A stretch of DNA of 59,605 nt, from NCBI GenBank assembly GCA_045600025.1, contig JAZRXC010000064.1:1-59605 (forward strand), given 5' to 3'. The translations under genes and the position numbers were made by a program. Source of the stretch: UBA3774 sp045600025. Its GTDB lineage: Bacteria > Bacillota > Clostridia > Lachnospirales > Lachnospiraceae. Positions 41,679 to 49,839 of this stretch are shown piece after piece; position 1 is the stretch's first letter; each line of letters starts with the position of its first letter. The notes beneath the pieces were generated by a model. That model was given only the letters and a program-made list of their open reading frames with translations. It made no database searches and was not told the origin of the DNA.

Positions 41679-42113
41679 ATGGCAAAATATTTAATGCTTC
41701 ATGGCTTCGGACATGATACAATGGGTAAAGGAGCTGATACTCATCACGGAGCAACAACTATGGAAATGCTTGATGAGATGCTTGCAAAAAAAGCAGCAAC
41801 GCTCGGAGTGGAAGTTGAATCTTTCCAAAGCAATGATGAAGCAAAAGTAATCGAAAGAATAAACACTGCAAAGGAAAGCTTCGACGGAATATTATTTAAT
41901 CCTGCATCTTGGGTAGATAGCGGAAAAGAAATCGGACTTGCGCTCGGAACCTGCGGACTTCCCGTACTGGAAGTGCATCTCGGAAATGTTAACAAGGCCG
42001 ACACCTGCACCAATCTGATCGCACCTCATGTAAAAGGCATTGTAAGCGGATTTGGTGAGAGCGTATACCCGTTCGGACTTGAATTGCTTGATTCATTTGT
42101 CAGAGGAGAATAA
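41679..42113 (+). CDS. Type II 3-dehydroquinate dehydratase-like protein, paralog 1 (degenerate loop)
   Basis: The 144-residue protein aligns by eye with AroQ over VEVESFQSNDEAKVIERI, DGILFNPASWVDSGKEIGLAL, LPVLEVHLGNV and VKGIVSGFGESVYPFGLELL. It keeps the counterpart of the catalytic His (H100) and of the substrate Asn (N74). It lacks the NGPNLN motif (here MLHGFGHDTMG), the Tyr-bearing lid loop (here GADTHHGATT) and the Arg residues after the EVHL strand (here KADTCTN). Normal dehydroquinase activity is therefore unlikely. AGGAGG precedes the ATG. The second paralog follows one base after its stop. Confidence 0.75.
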   Translation: MAKYLMLHGFGHDTMGKGADTHHGATTMEMLDEMLAKKAATLGVEVESFQSNDEAKVIERINTAKESFDGILFNPASWVDSGKEIGLALGTCGLPVLEVHLGNVNKADTCTNLIAPHVKGIVSGFGESVYPFGLELLDSFVRGE

Positions 42114-42114
42114 T

Positions 42115-42582
42115 ATGAAAGTACTTGTATTAAACGGTCCAAATCTCAATCTAGTCGGAATAAAGAATCCGGAGATCTACGGAAATGTAACAATGGCTGA
42201 CATCGAAAAGAACTTAAAGGAACTCGGTCAGCAGCTTGGCGCAGAAGTTGAAGTCTTCGGAACCAATTATGAAGGGGAGATGGTAGATAAAATCCAGGAG
42301 GCATATCTGAGCCTTCTCGGAAAGACATCGCCTCGCGTAGACGCAATACTGATAAATGCTGCAACCTGGGCACATTATAACCGTGTAATACAAGAAACGC
42401 TGCGCCCCTATGCAGAAGAGGGCGGCTTGATATACGAGATAGTAATGTCAAATGTGTACACCCGTGATGAGTGGAGACATACATCCGTGGTCAGCCCCCT
42501 TGCCACAGGTATCCTGATGGGAATGGGTGCAGATACTTATTACCTTGGTCTGCGTGCCGCGGTAATGAAGTTATCAAAGTAA
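42115..42582 (+). CDS. Type II 3-dehydroquinate dehydratase-like protein, paralog 2 (His to Val)
   Basis: The 155-residue protein keeps the AroQ opening LVLNGPNLNLVG, lid Tyr22 in NPEIYG, N81 and H87 (INAATWAHYN), and R117 and R121 (TRDEWRHTSVVSP). The catalytic His of the EVHLSN motif is replaced by Val110 (IYEIVMSN). A charged insertion surrounds residues 66-76. The missing general acid argues against ordinary dehydration, while the substrate pocket seems kept. The ATG at 42115 follows GAGGAG. It is translationally linked to paralog 1 and followed by a strong terminator. Confidence 0.8.
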   Translation: MKVLVLNGPNLNLVGIKNPEIYGNVTMADIEKNLKELGQQLGAEVEVFGTNYEGEMVDKIQEAYLSLLGKTSPRVDAILINAATWAHYNRVIQETLRPYAEEGGLIYEIVMSNVYTRDEWRHTSVVSPLATGILMGMGADTYYLGLRAAVMKLSK

Positions 42583-42608
42583 AATAAAGAATAGTATAGT
42601 TTAACAGA

Positions 42609-42636
42609 GCAGTTCCGGAAACGGAACTGCTTTTTT
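42609..42636 (+). terminator. Terminator of the dehydroquinase-like pair
   Basis: A perfect 9-bp stem (GCAGTTCCG / CGGAACTGC) with loop GAAA and six U. Confidence 0.92.
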
Positions 42637-42685
42637 GCGTGTCAAGATTTCGAAATCGTTAAAAAAATAACTTTTGGAAAGCATA

Positions 42686-42714
42686 TTGACAAACCTATTT
42701 GCAGGTGATACTAT
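42686..42714 (+). promoter_or_regulatory. Promoter of the dehydrogenase-TRAP operon
   Basis: TTGACA (42686-42691) and TACTAT (42709-42714) with 17-nt spacing. Confidence 0.75.
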
Positions 42715-42735
42715 TTCACTAAATAAAAACACTAA

Positions 42736-42750
42736 TTTCGTTAGATGAAA
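42736..42750. promoter_or_regulatory. Candidate IclR operator, copy 2
   Basis: TTTCGTTAGATGAAA, the exact reverse complement of the site at 41635-41649, centred about 32 nt downstream of the -10. The spacing matches that of the first site. Confidence 0.65.
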
Positions 42751-42771
42751 TTATATGCCAAGGAGGAAATA

Positions 42772-43848
42772 ATGGACAAAATGAAAGCAATGGTCCTTGT
42801 TGGACCGGAGACAATGGAAATGCAGGAAAGAGATATCCCGCATCCCAAGGCTGGAGAGGTAAGAGTAAAGATTGCCTACACCTCAGTCTGCGGATCAGAT
42901 CTCGGAGCTTATAAGCATCCCAACAGCAGATTCCAGCCTCCTATCGTACTCGGACACGAGTATTCAGGAATTATTGATGAAATCGGAGAGGGAGTAGAAG
43001 GTCTTGAAGTCGGCCAGCATATTTGCGGCAATCCCCCTGTGTATTGCGGAACTTGCTGGTTCTGCAAAAACGGACATTATAACATTTGCCCGAACAGACT
43101 CAGTCTCGGTAACTCTGCAGGAGTAGCAAAGCTTGACGGAACATACACAGAGTATATCTGCCTTCCCGCATTCTGCATGGTTCCGCTTCCCGATGATATG
43201 CCCCTTATCTACGGCTCAATGATGGAGCCGCTGTCAGTTGGCTACCATGCAGCTCTTAACGGTAACTTCACACCAGGTGAGACAACTATGGTAATCGGCG
43301 CGGGCCCTATAGGTCTTCTTACTATCCTTAGCCTTCGCGCAGCAGGCGCAGGCAAGATTATCGTAAGCGATGTTTCAGAGGCAAGACTTGCACTTGCTAA
43401 GCAGTGCGGAGCAGACGTGATTATTAATTCCGCAAATGAAGATCCTGTTGAAGTAGTAAAGAAAGAGACAGACGGACTTCGCGCAGACAGAACCATCCTT
43501 TGCGCAGGTGTTCCTTCACTCTTCAATCAGTCAATTGAAACTACAAGAAATTGCGGCGATGTAGTGCTTGTAGGAATGGTTCAGCAGCCTGTTGAATTCC
43601 TGCCTATGTCAATTTTCGGCAGAGATGTAAATATCATCAGTAGCTATACATTCACAGATGAAATCTATGAAAGCGTAAAGATGGTATCAGAAGGCAAGAT
43701 TGATCTTGAGCCGCTGATTTCCTCTATCTATTCACTTGACAATGGTCCAGAAGCATTTGCAACACTCGCAGCACCCGGTAACTCTGAGGTTAAGGTAGTA
43801 ATAGATATGCTCGGATTATCAAAAGGAGATAAGAAATGGGTAAAGTAA
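42772..43848 (+). CDS. Zinc-dependent medium-chain alcohol dehydrogenase
   Basis: NAD-dependent polyol or cyclitol dehydrogenase of 358 residues. Catalytic zinc ligands are C40, H62 and E63 (VCGSD, GHEY) with E152 (MMEP). Structural zinc ligands are C92, C95, C98 and C106. The Rossmann motif GAGPIG (176-181) and D200 after the second strand favour NAD+. It resembles threonine/sorbitol dehydrogenase-type enzymes. In this context it may oxidise a ring hydroxyl of a quinate-like acid, or reduce a ketone; the direction is unknown. The ATG at 42772 follows AGGAGG. It is first in a six-gene operon and overlaps the next gene by 13 nt. Confidence 0.88.
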   Translation: MDKMKAMVLVGPETMEMQERDIPHPKAGEVRVKIAYTSVCGSDLGAYKHPNSRFQPPIVLGHEYSGIIDEIGEGVEGLEVGQHICGNPPVYCGTCWFCKNGHYNICPNRLSLGNSAGVAKLDGTYTEYICLPAFCMVPLPDDMPLIYGSMMEPLSVGYHAALNGNFTPGETTMVIGAGPIGLLTILSLRAAGAGKIIVSDVSEARLALAKQCGADVIINSANEDPVEVVKKETDGLRADRTILCAGVPSLFNQSIETTRNCGDVVLVGMVQQPVEFLPMSIFGRDVNIISSYTFTDEIYESVKMVSEGKIDLEPLISSIYSLDNGPEAFATLAAPGNSEVKVVIDMLGLSKGDKKWVK

Positions 43849-44243
43849 CAGACATTCTCTATGATACTTACATCACGAAGGAAACCAACTGCTCGGCCAC
43901 TATGTTTAAGTCCGCAATGGTTTCTCGCGGCAAAGAGGTAACTGATGAGGATTTACGACTTTTCTCAGGCTTCAGCGGTGGGGTAAGTACCGAGAATTTG
44001 TGCGGAGCTCTTATCGGCGGAGTAGCTGCAATCAGCTGCCTTATTAACAAAGGCGATGAAGAGGCTTTTGAAAAGAGTAAGGAAGCAACCGAAAAGTTTT
44101 ACAACAAATTAGAAGAGCGCTTCGGAAGCACACGCTGCCACGACATCAAGACCGAGTATCGTACTGAGGAATTAAGGTGTTACAACGCAGTGGAAATCAT
44201 GGCGCAGATTCTTGAAGACGTTCTTACTGAATACGGAGTATAA
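43836..44243 (+). CDS. C_GCAxxG_C_C family redox protein
   Basis: The 135-residue protein matches the spaced-cysteine family of this name: C19, C56 in LCGALIGGVAAI, C68, C101 and C115. Members are thought to be redox-active, possibly metal- or cluster-binding, and often sit next to oxidoreductases; function is not established. AAAAGGAG lies within the end of the preceding dehydrogenase gene, giving coupled translation. The next gene starts 2 nt after its stop. Confidence 0.8.
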   Translation: MGKVTDILYDTYITKETNCSATMFKSAMVSRGKEVTDEDLRLFSGFSGGVSTENLCGALIGGVAAISCLINKGDEEAFEKSKEATEKFYNKLEERFGSTRCHDIKTEYRTEELRCYNAVEIMAQILEDVLTEYGV

Positions 44244-44245
44244 AT

Positions 44246-45904
44246 ATGAAAATCGTAATTATAGGCGGAGTAGCCGGCGGCGCAAGCGTAGCCGCCAGAG
44301 CCAGAAGACTTGATGAGCAAGCGCAGATAATCCTCTTTGAGAGAGGCGAATACGTATCTTATGCAAATTGCGGTCTTCCGTATTATATCGGCGGCGTAAT
44401 AGAGGATCGTGATGAACTGTTTTTACAGACTCCGCAGTCACTCTATAAGCGCTTCCGCATTGATGTACGCGTATGCGAAGAAGTCATTTCAGTTGACAAG
44501 GACGCACACGAGGTAAAGGTTCGTAAATTACAGACCGGCGAGGAGTATACGGAAAGTTACGATAAGCTCGTACTTTCTCCCGGAGCAGAGCCCTTTGTAC
44601 CTGACGGAATCGATGCAAGCCTTCCCGGTGTATACACACTTCGTTCGGTAAATGACACACTCAAGATAAAAGAAATCGTAGATGGCGCTGTCGGCAAAAA
44701 GGCAGTTGTAGTCGGCGGTGGTTTTATCGGACTTGAAATGGCTGAAAATCTCAAAACTAAAGGCGTGGAAGTCACCATAATCGAGGCGGCAGACCAACTT
44801 TTCCCTCCATTTGACAAAGAAATGGCCGGTATGGTGAAGCACGAATTTGAGAAAAACGGCGTAAAGATAATGCTGAATTCTCCTATAAAGGGAGTAACGA
44901 AGGAAGGAGATGCGTATCAGGTAACCTGCACTAACGACGCCACGCTACATTGCGATTTCGTAATACTTGCGATAGGTGTTCGTCCTGATGCGCACCTCGC
45001 AGCGGATGCTGAACTTACCTTAAACGCACGCGGCGCAATCGTAACGGATGAGACGCTTCTTACAAATGATTCTGACGTATATGCGGCAGGAGATGCGATA
45101 GAAACACTCAATCTCGTATCGAGAGAGCGCGTAAATCTGCCACTTGCAGGACCTGCCAATAAGCAGGGCAGAATCATTGCAGCAAATATAACCGGCGAAG
45201 ATAAGACAAAATTCAAAGGCGTTATCGGATCATCTGTTGTAAAAATTTTCTCACAGACTATGGCATGTACCGGACTAAATGAGAAAACACTTAAGCGCCT
45301 CAATATGCCATATGAAAAGATCTATTGCTCACCTTCAAGCCATGCAGGCTATTATCCGGGGGGAAGTCAGCTTACCATCAAGCTTTTATTTGCCCCTGAT
45401 GGGAAAGTACTCGGCTGTCAGATAGCAGGAACAGAAGGCGTTGAGAAGCGTATAGATGTAATTGCGACAGTTATCAAATTCGGCGGAACAGTATCTGACC
45501 TCGCAGAACTTGAGCTGTGCTATGCACCGCCTTATTCATCGGCAAAGGATCCCGTAAATTATGCCGGATTCATAGCTGAGAATGCACTTACAGGACGCGG
45601 CCCCGTTAAACATTGGGATATGTTAGATGCTCGTAATCCAGAGACATCAGTACTTCTCGATGTAAGAACGCCAGGCGAGTATGCAAAAGGAGCACTTCCC
45701 GGAAGTATTAATATTCCGGTTGACGAGCTTCGCGAAAGACTTTCGGAACTTCCGAAAGATAAAGAAATTTGGGTTTACTGTCAGGTCGGACTGCGCGGTT
45801 ATATAGGCCAGAGGATTCTTATGCAGTCAGGATTTGACAAGGTTTACAACGTATCCGGCGGATACAGATTAATGAAAGTGTGCGGCGTATTACCGCAGAA
45901 ATAA
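44246..45904 (+). CDS. CoA-disulfide reductase-like flavoprotein fused to rhodanese
   Basis: The 552-residue protein has a pyridine nucleotide-disulfide oxidoreductase part and a C-terminal rhodanese domain (about 455-552). FAD binding is shown by IIGGVAGGASVAAR (5-18). The single redox cysteine is C42 in SYANCGLPYYIGG, as in CoA-disulfide reductases. The NADH site is VVVGGGFIGLEMAE, and YAAGDA closes the FAD site. The rhodanese cysteine is C512 in YCQVGLRGY. Such fusions reduce CoA disulfides, persulfides or polysulfides. Its presence in a carboxylate-catabolic operon is unusual and may provide electrons or thiol chemistry. Confidence 0.88.
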   Translation: MKIVIIGGVAGGASVAARARRLDEQAQIILFERGEYVSYANCGLPYYIGGVIEDRDELFLQTPQSLYKRFRIDVRVCEEVISVDKDAHEVKVRKLQTGEEYTESYDKLVLSPGAEPFVPDGIDASLPGVYTLRSVNDTLKIKEIVDGAVGKKAVVVGGGFIGLEMAENLKTKGVEVTIIEAADQLFPPFDKEMAGMVKHEFEKNGVKIMLNSPIKGVTKEGDAYQVTCTNDATLHCDFVILAIGVRPDAHLAADAELTLNARGAIVTDETLLTNDSDVYAAGDAIETLNLVSRERVNLPLAGPANKQGRIIAANITGEDKTKFKGVIGSSVVKIFSQTMACTGLNEKTLKRLNMPYEKIYCSPSSHAGYYPGGSQLTIKLLFAPDGKVLGCQIAGTEGVEKRIDVIATVIKFGGTVSDLAELELCYAPPYSSAKDPVNYAGFIAENALTGRGPVKHWDMLDARNPETSVLLDVRTPGEYAKGALPGSINIPVDELRERLSELPKDKEIWVYCQVGLRGYIGQRILMQSGFDKVYNVSGGYRLMKVCGVLPQK

Positions 45905-45934
45905 TATTTTTCATTCACATTAAGGAGGAGAAAA

Positions 45935-47014
45935 ATGAAAAAAGCTTTAAGCATTATTCTTGCTCTTGCTATGGCACTTAGCATGGTTGCATGCGGTGGC
46001 GAGGAAAAGCCCACCACAGCTGCTCCTACTACAGCAGGCCCTACGCAGGATGCACCCACAACGGCTGAGCAGAAAGAGGCTTACACACTCGTTCTCGTTC
46101 ATGGCAACAACCTCGGAACACCCAATGATAACTGGGCTAACTACTTCAAGAAGCTCGTAGAAGAGCGTTCAGAAGGCCGTATTACCGTTGAAGTATATCC
46201 CAACAACCAGATGGGTACTGAGAGAGAGCTTACCGAAGGCGTTCAGGTAGGAACATATGATATCCAGGTTACCGGACTTATCTCCAGCCTTTCATTCATT
46301 CCTGCTCTTGCAACACTTAACCTTCCGTTCCTGTTCAATGGTCTTTCTGCAGACCAGATTGATACCGCTCTTAACACCGGTAAATATGCTGATCTTATGC
46401 AGGCAGCTTACAAGGATTCAAGCTTCCGTCTTCTTGGCGGTTTCATGCAGGCAGCTACCTTCCGTAACATCACTGCTAACAGAGAGATCAAGTCTGTAGC
46501 TGATCTTGCAGGCTTCAAGATTCGTATCGTTGAGAACGCATACAGCCTTGCATTCTGGAACGGCGTAAATGCTTCTCCTACACCCGTTACCTGGGCTGAG
46601 ACATATCTTGCTCTTCAGAACGGCACTGTAGAAGGTCAGGAGAACCCCTTCGATAACATCTTCCTTGGCAACATCCAGGAAGTACAGAAATACCTCGTTA
46701 TCTCCGAGCATCTGCTTAATGTAAACCACATGATCATGAACGAAGCTAAGTTTGCTTCTCTGTCAGCAGAGGATCAGGCACTCATCGAAGAGTGCGCAGC
46801 TGAGTCTCGTAAGCAGGCAGCTGCTGAGATGGGCGCTCTTATCGGCGAATACCATCAGAAGCTTCTTGATGCAGGCATGACCGAAATCGTTCTTGACGAA
46901 GCTACAATTGCTGAACTTAAGGCAGCAGCAGCTCCCGTATATGAACTGGTTAAGTCTGACGTTGGTGCAGATCTTTACAACGCAATCAATGACGCTGTAG
47001 CAGCAGTTAAGTAA
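45935..47014 (+). CDS. dctP: TRAP transporter substrate-binding lipoprotein (DctP family)
   Basis: Extracellular binding protein of a sodium-driven TRAP transporter for organic acids. The 359-residue product has a lipoprotein signal with S-M-V-A-C, Cys at residue 20, and a Thr/Pro-rich linker. The mature domain shows VYPNNQMGTERELTEGVQVGTYDI and the substrate-contact region FKIRIVENAYSLAFWNGVNASPTPVTWAETYLALQNGTVEGQENP with the conserved Arg that binds carboxylate. This suits a carboxylic acid such as quinate or shikimate, but the ligand is unknown. AAGGAGG precedes the ATG. A hairpin follows before the permease genes. Confidence 0.93.
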   Translation: MKKALSIILALAMALSMVACGGEEKPTTAAPTTAGPTQDAPTTAEQKEAYTLVLVHGNNLGTPNDNWANYFKKLVEERSEGRITVEVYPNNQMGTERELTEGVQVGTYDIQVTGLISSLSFIPALATLNLPFLFNGLSADQIDTALNTGKYADLMQAAYKDSSFRLLGGFMQAATFRNITANREIKSVADLAGFKIRIVENAYSLAFWNGVNASPTPVTWAETYLALQNGTVEGQENPFDNIFLGNIQEVQKYLVISEHLLNVNHMIMNEAKFASLSAEDQALIEECAAESRKQAAAEMGALIGEYHQKLLDAGMTEIVLDEATIAELKAAAAPVYELVKSDVGADLYNAINDAVAAVK

Positions 47015-47027
47015 TTAACTGTATGTC

Positions 47028-47054
47028 GCGGGCGCCCCATAAAAGAGCGCCCGC
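47028..47054 (+). other. Intercistronic hairpin after dctP
   Basis: A perfect 8-bp G+C stem (GCGGGCGC / GCGCCCGC) with an 11-nt loop and only three U after it. It probably stabilises dctP mRNA and lowers permease expression. Confidence 0.6.
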
Positions 47055-47086
47055 TTTCCCCTATGTGAACGAAGAAAGGAATTGTT

Positions 47087-47656
47087 ATGAAAAAAGCATT
47101 AAAATGGCTCGATGATAACATTGAAGTCTTCTTATGCGGCATCCTGCTTGGAGTCATCACAATCGTAATGTTTGTTCAGGTAATATGTCGTTATGTCCTC
47201 GGCCATGCTTTGCCTTGGCCCGAAGAATTCTGCAGATATTGTTATATCTGGATTACATTTTTATCTATAGGTTTGACTATTCGCACGGGATCTTATTTCC
47301 GTGTTACGGCTCTAATTGATCTTCTTCCGAAGAAGGGCAGAAGAGCTATGGAAATATTAGTGCAGCTTGTAAATGTTGCTTTCTTCGGAGCTTGCGCATA
47401 TGTTTCCATCGATATATTTGACACTGTGCTAAACAGCACACAGACATCAGCAGCTATGCGTCTTCCGATGTATATCGTATACATCGCACTGCCTCTCGGT
47501 ATGTTTTTGAGTGCAATCCGCAGTATTCAGATGCTCTTCCTCAATATTAGATCATTGATTACCGGAAAAGAACTTGCTGCAGATCAGACAGAAGCTGAGA
47601 CCATATTAGAGTCTCTTGAAGCAGAAGAAAATAAGCAGGAGGTGACTGAATCATGA
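47087..47656 (+). CDS. dctQ: TRAP transporter small permease (DctQ family)
   Basis: Small membrane subunit of the TRAP carrier, 189 residues with four hydrophobic segments (about 14-38, 54-72, 87-110, 128-150). The motif VICRYVLGHALPWPEEFCRYCYIWITFLS is characteristic of DctQ. The acidic C-terminal tail (EAETILESLEAEENKQE) is cytoplasmic. It overlaps dctM by 4 nt. Confidence 0.92.
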   Translation: MKKALKWLDDNIEVFLCGILLGVITIVMFVQVICRYVLGHALPWPEEFCRYCYIWITFLSIGLTIRTGSYFRVTALIDLLPKKGRRAMEILVQLVNVAFFGACAYVSIDIFDTVLNSTQTSAAMRLPMYIVYIALPLGMFLSAIRSIQMLFLNIRSLITGKELAADQTEAETILESLEAEENKQEVTES

Positions 47657-48954
47657 TGAGTGGTCTTGTTATCGGAATTGTTCTTGTATTCATAGTCGGC
47701 TTGCTGCTTGGTATACCGGTTGTTATCGCAATGGCAGGCGGCGCAATCGTGCCGAGCTTTGCTGGAATGGCAGGAGCCACAACATTTACCGCGCTTGTGC
47801 GTAGTATTTTCGGAAGCGCAGAGAATACGACGCTTATAGCAATCCCGCTGTTCATCCTTGCCGGAAATATCATGAGCGAGGGTCAGATTGCGAAAAAACT
47901 CTATGACATATTTGCGTATTTTGTAGGAGATAAGACAGGCGGACTTCCTTGCGCAACTGTTATGACTTGCCTGTTCTACGGAGCTATATCAGGCTCTGCG
48001 CCTGCAACCGCAGCTGCAGTAGGCGGTATGACATTCCCGCTGCTTGTAAGCCTCGGCTATGAGAAAACTTTCGTAGCTTCACTGATTGCTACTGCCGGTG
48101 GACTGGGTGTTATTATTCCACCGTCCATACCATTTGTACTATATGCATCAAGTACGGGCGAATCGCTCGGCGATATGTTTGCAGCCGGCTTCCTTCCCGG
48201 AGTTATGATGGGTCTTATGCTGATGATATACTGCGTTTGGTATTGCAAAAAGCCCGGAAGAGAAGACAAAGCTCAACTTAAAGTATATCGAGCTGAACTT
48301 CATCAGAAGGGATTCGGGAAAGTTCTTCTTGACGGTATCTGGGCATTACTTTCACCTGTTATAGTGCTCGGCGGAATATACGCAGGTATATTTACTCCTA
48401 CCGAAGCTGCATGCGCATCAGTTGTATATTCACTTATCATTTCAATATTTGTATATAAGTCAATAAAGATTAAAGACGTTCCTCGAATTTTCGCTATGTC
48501 AATAAAAGGTCTCGCGCCTATTTGCCTTATTCTTCCTCTTGCTACGGCATTCGGCAGAGTACTTGTTATGCTTAAAGTACCGGCGCAGCTCAGCGATTTC
48601 GTAGCAACGTCATTCAACAACAAATATCTTGTTCTGCTTGTTGTGTTAATTATTTTCTTCATACTCGGAATGTTTATCGATACAGCTCCTGCTATTGTTG
48701 TTATGGCGCCTATCCTTACTCCGACTATGAGCGCACTTGGAGTAAACCTTATTCAGTTCGGTATCATTATGACGGTTTGCCTTGCAATCGGATGCGTAAC
48801 GCCTCCGTTCGGTGTAAACCTCTTTGTTACCAGCAGCTTGTCTAAGGTACCGCCTATGACTATCGGTAAAAAGGCAATTGGTATGATTGGCGTATTTACT
48901 GCAGCGTTGCTGCTTATTACTTACGTTCCCGGAATCTGTACTATATTCCTTTAA
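47653..48954 (+). CDS. dctM: TRAP transporter large permease (DctM family)
   Basis: Ion-coupled translocation subunit of 433 residues with about 12 transmembrane segments. DctM features include SAENTTLIAIPLFILAGNIMSEG, FYGAISGSAPATAAAVGGMTFPLL, GLGVIIPPSIPFVLYAS and CVTPPFGVNLFVTSSLSKV, the segments that form the sodium and substrate sites. AGGAGG in the end of dctQ serves the ATG at 47653; a second ATG is at 47656. It ends the operon, and a strong hairpin follows. Confidence 0.94.
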   Translation: MMSGLVIGIVLVFIVGLLLGIPVVIAMAGGAIVPSFAGMAGATTFTALVRSIFGSAENTTLIAIPLFILAGNIMSEGQIAKKLYDIFAYFVGDKTGGLPCATVMTCLFYGAISGSAPATAAAVGGMTFPLLVSLGYEKTFVASLIATAGGLGVIIPPSIPFVLYASSTGESLGDMFAAGFLPGVMMGLMLMIYCVWYCKKPGREDKAQLKVYRAELHQKGFGKVLLDGIWALLSPVIVLGGIYAGIFTPTEAACASVVYSLIISIFVYKSIKIKDVPRIFAMSIKGLAPICLILPLATAFGRVLVMLKVPAQLSDFVATSFNNKYLVLLVVLIIFFILGMFIDTAPAIVVMAPILTPTMSALGVNLIQFGIIMTVCLAIGCVTPPFGVNLFVTSSLSKVPPMTIGKKAIGMIGVFTAALLLITYVPGICTIFL

Positions 48955-48970
48955 TGCATCATGTGTGTCA

Positions 48971-48993
48971 GCCCCCGCACCCTTTGCGGGGGC
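48971..48993 (+). terminator. Terminator of the dehydrogenase-TRAP operon
   Basis: A perfect 9-bp stem (GCCCCCGCA / TGCGGGGGC) with a 5-nt loop followed by a short U-rich tract. Confidence 0.8.
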
Positions 48994-49038
48994 ATTTCTT
49001 CGTTTATGAATATTTAATGCATTATTAATCAGTTCGCA

Positions 49039-49067
49039 TTGTATTTCACTGTGTGAAATGATATAAT
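49039..49067 (+). promoter_or_regulatory. iclR promoter with operator copy 3 in the spacer
   Basis: TTGTAT (49039-49044) and TATAAT (49062-49067) with 17-nt spacing. TTTCACTGTGTGAAA (49044-49058) is a perfect palindrome of the TTTC-N7-GAAA type lying between the two boxes, which predicts autorepression. Confidence 0.75.
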
Positions 49068-49087
49068 ACATTTGAATGGAGGCACAT

Positions 49088-49837
49088 ATGGAAGATAAAG
49101 AAATGCGAACCCGTGCAGTTGACAGAGCTTTAGATATATTGGAGTGCTTTAACGACGGCGGAGAATATGCGCTTATAGACATAGCACACAAGACCGGACT
49201 GTCATCAGCTACAGCCCTTAGACTACTCGGAACCCTTATGGAAAGAGGGTTTATCAGCCGTGATCCGGAGACAAAAAAATATGCACTCGGAAGTGCCATA
49301 ACGCGTCTTGGAAGTTGCGCTGACAGGACAAATGAGGCGGTAAAGACTGCATCGGAGACAGCTATGGATGAGCTGTACAAAAAGTATAATGAAAATGTAC
49401 GACTGTTTGTCCTTGAGGGCGATTATCGCGTGTGCCTTGATCAGCGCGAATCTACGCAAGACATCCGTCAGATTATCAGAGTGGGTGACAGAAAACACAT
49501 TGATACCGGAGCGTCGGGGCTTTTATTCCTTGCCTATATGAATCCGAAGAAGAGAGCTCAGCTCGTGACGGATTTGATAATAGATGATAACAACTTCGAC
49601 GATATCTATGTAGACGGATATGCGCTGAGTAATGATAACGACGATTCCGGAATCATAGCTATATCGGCCCCGATTTTCGATAAGGACGGTAAGATGATTG
49701 CAGCACTTTCATTATCCGGACCATCATACAGATTCATCAACAAAGAAATGACAGACAAGATTCAGGATACGGTTTATTTTTCAAAAATAATCACAGAAAG
49801 GCTGAAACGCAGCAATGTTAAAGGCTGCAGCAAATAA
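49088..49837 (+). CDS. IclR-family transcriptional regulator
   Basis: The 249-residue protein has an N-terminal winged helix-turn-helix (TRAVDRALDILECFNDGGEYALIDIAHKTGLSSATALRLLGTLMERGFISRDPETKKYALG, about 9-70). An IclR effector domain follows (VCLDQRESTQDIRQIIRVGDRKHIDTGASGLLFLAYM; GIIAISAPIFDKDGKMIAALSLSGP). Several IclR proteins control quinate, shikimate or protocatechuate catabolism, in line with the neighbours. The ATG at 49088 is preferred because GGAGG is 5 nt upstream; one at 49076 would leave almost no leader. The type I dehydroquinase gene starts 3 nt after the stop. Confidence 0.93.
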   Translation: MEDKEMRTRAVDRALDILECFNDGGEYALIDIAHKTGLSSATALRLLGTLMERGFISRDPETKKYALGSAITRLGSCADRTNEAVKTASETAMDELYKKYNENVRLFVLEGDYRVCLDQRESTQDIRQIIRVGDRKHIDTGASGLLFLAYMNPKKRAQLVTDLIIDDNNFDDIYVDGYALSNDNDDSGIIAISAPIFDKDGKMIAALSLSGPSYRFINKEMTDKIQDTVYFSKIITERLKRSNVKGCSK

Positions 49838-49839
49838 AT

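Noticed and set aside
48646..49380. Open frame of about 240 codons on the minus strand across the dctM end and iclR start
   Set aside because: It runs through a strong terminator and the iclR promoter and lies opposite two well-supported genes.
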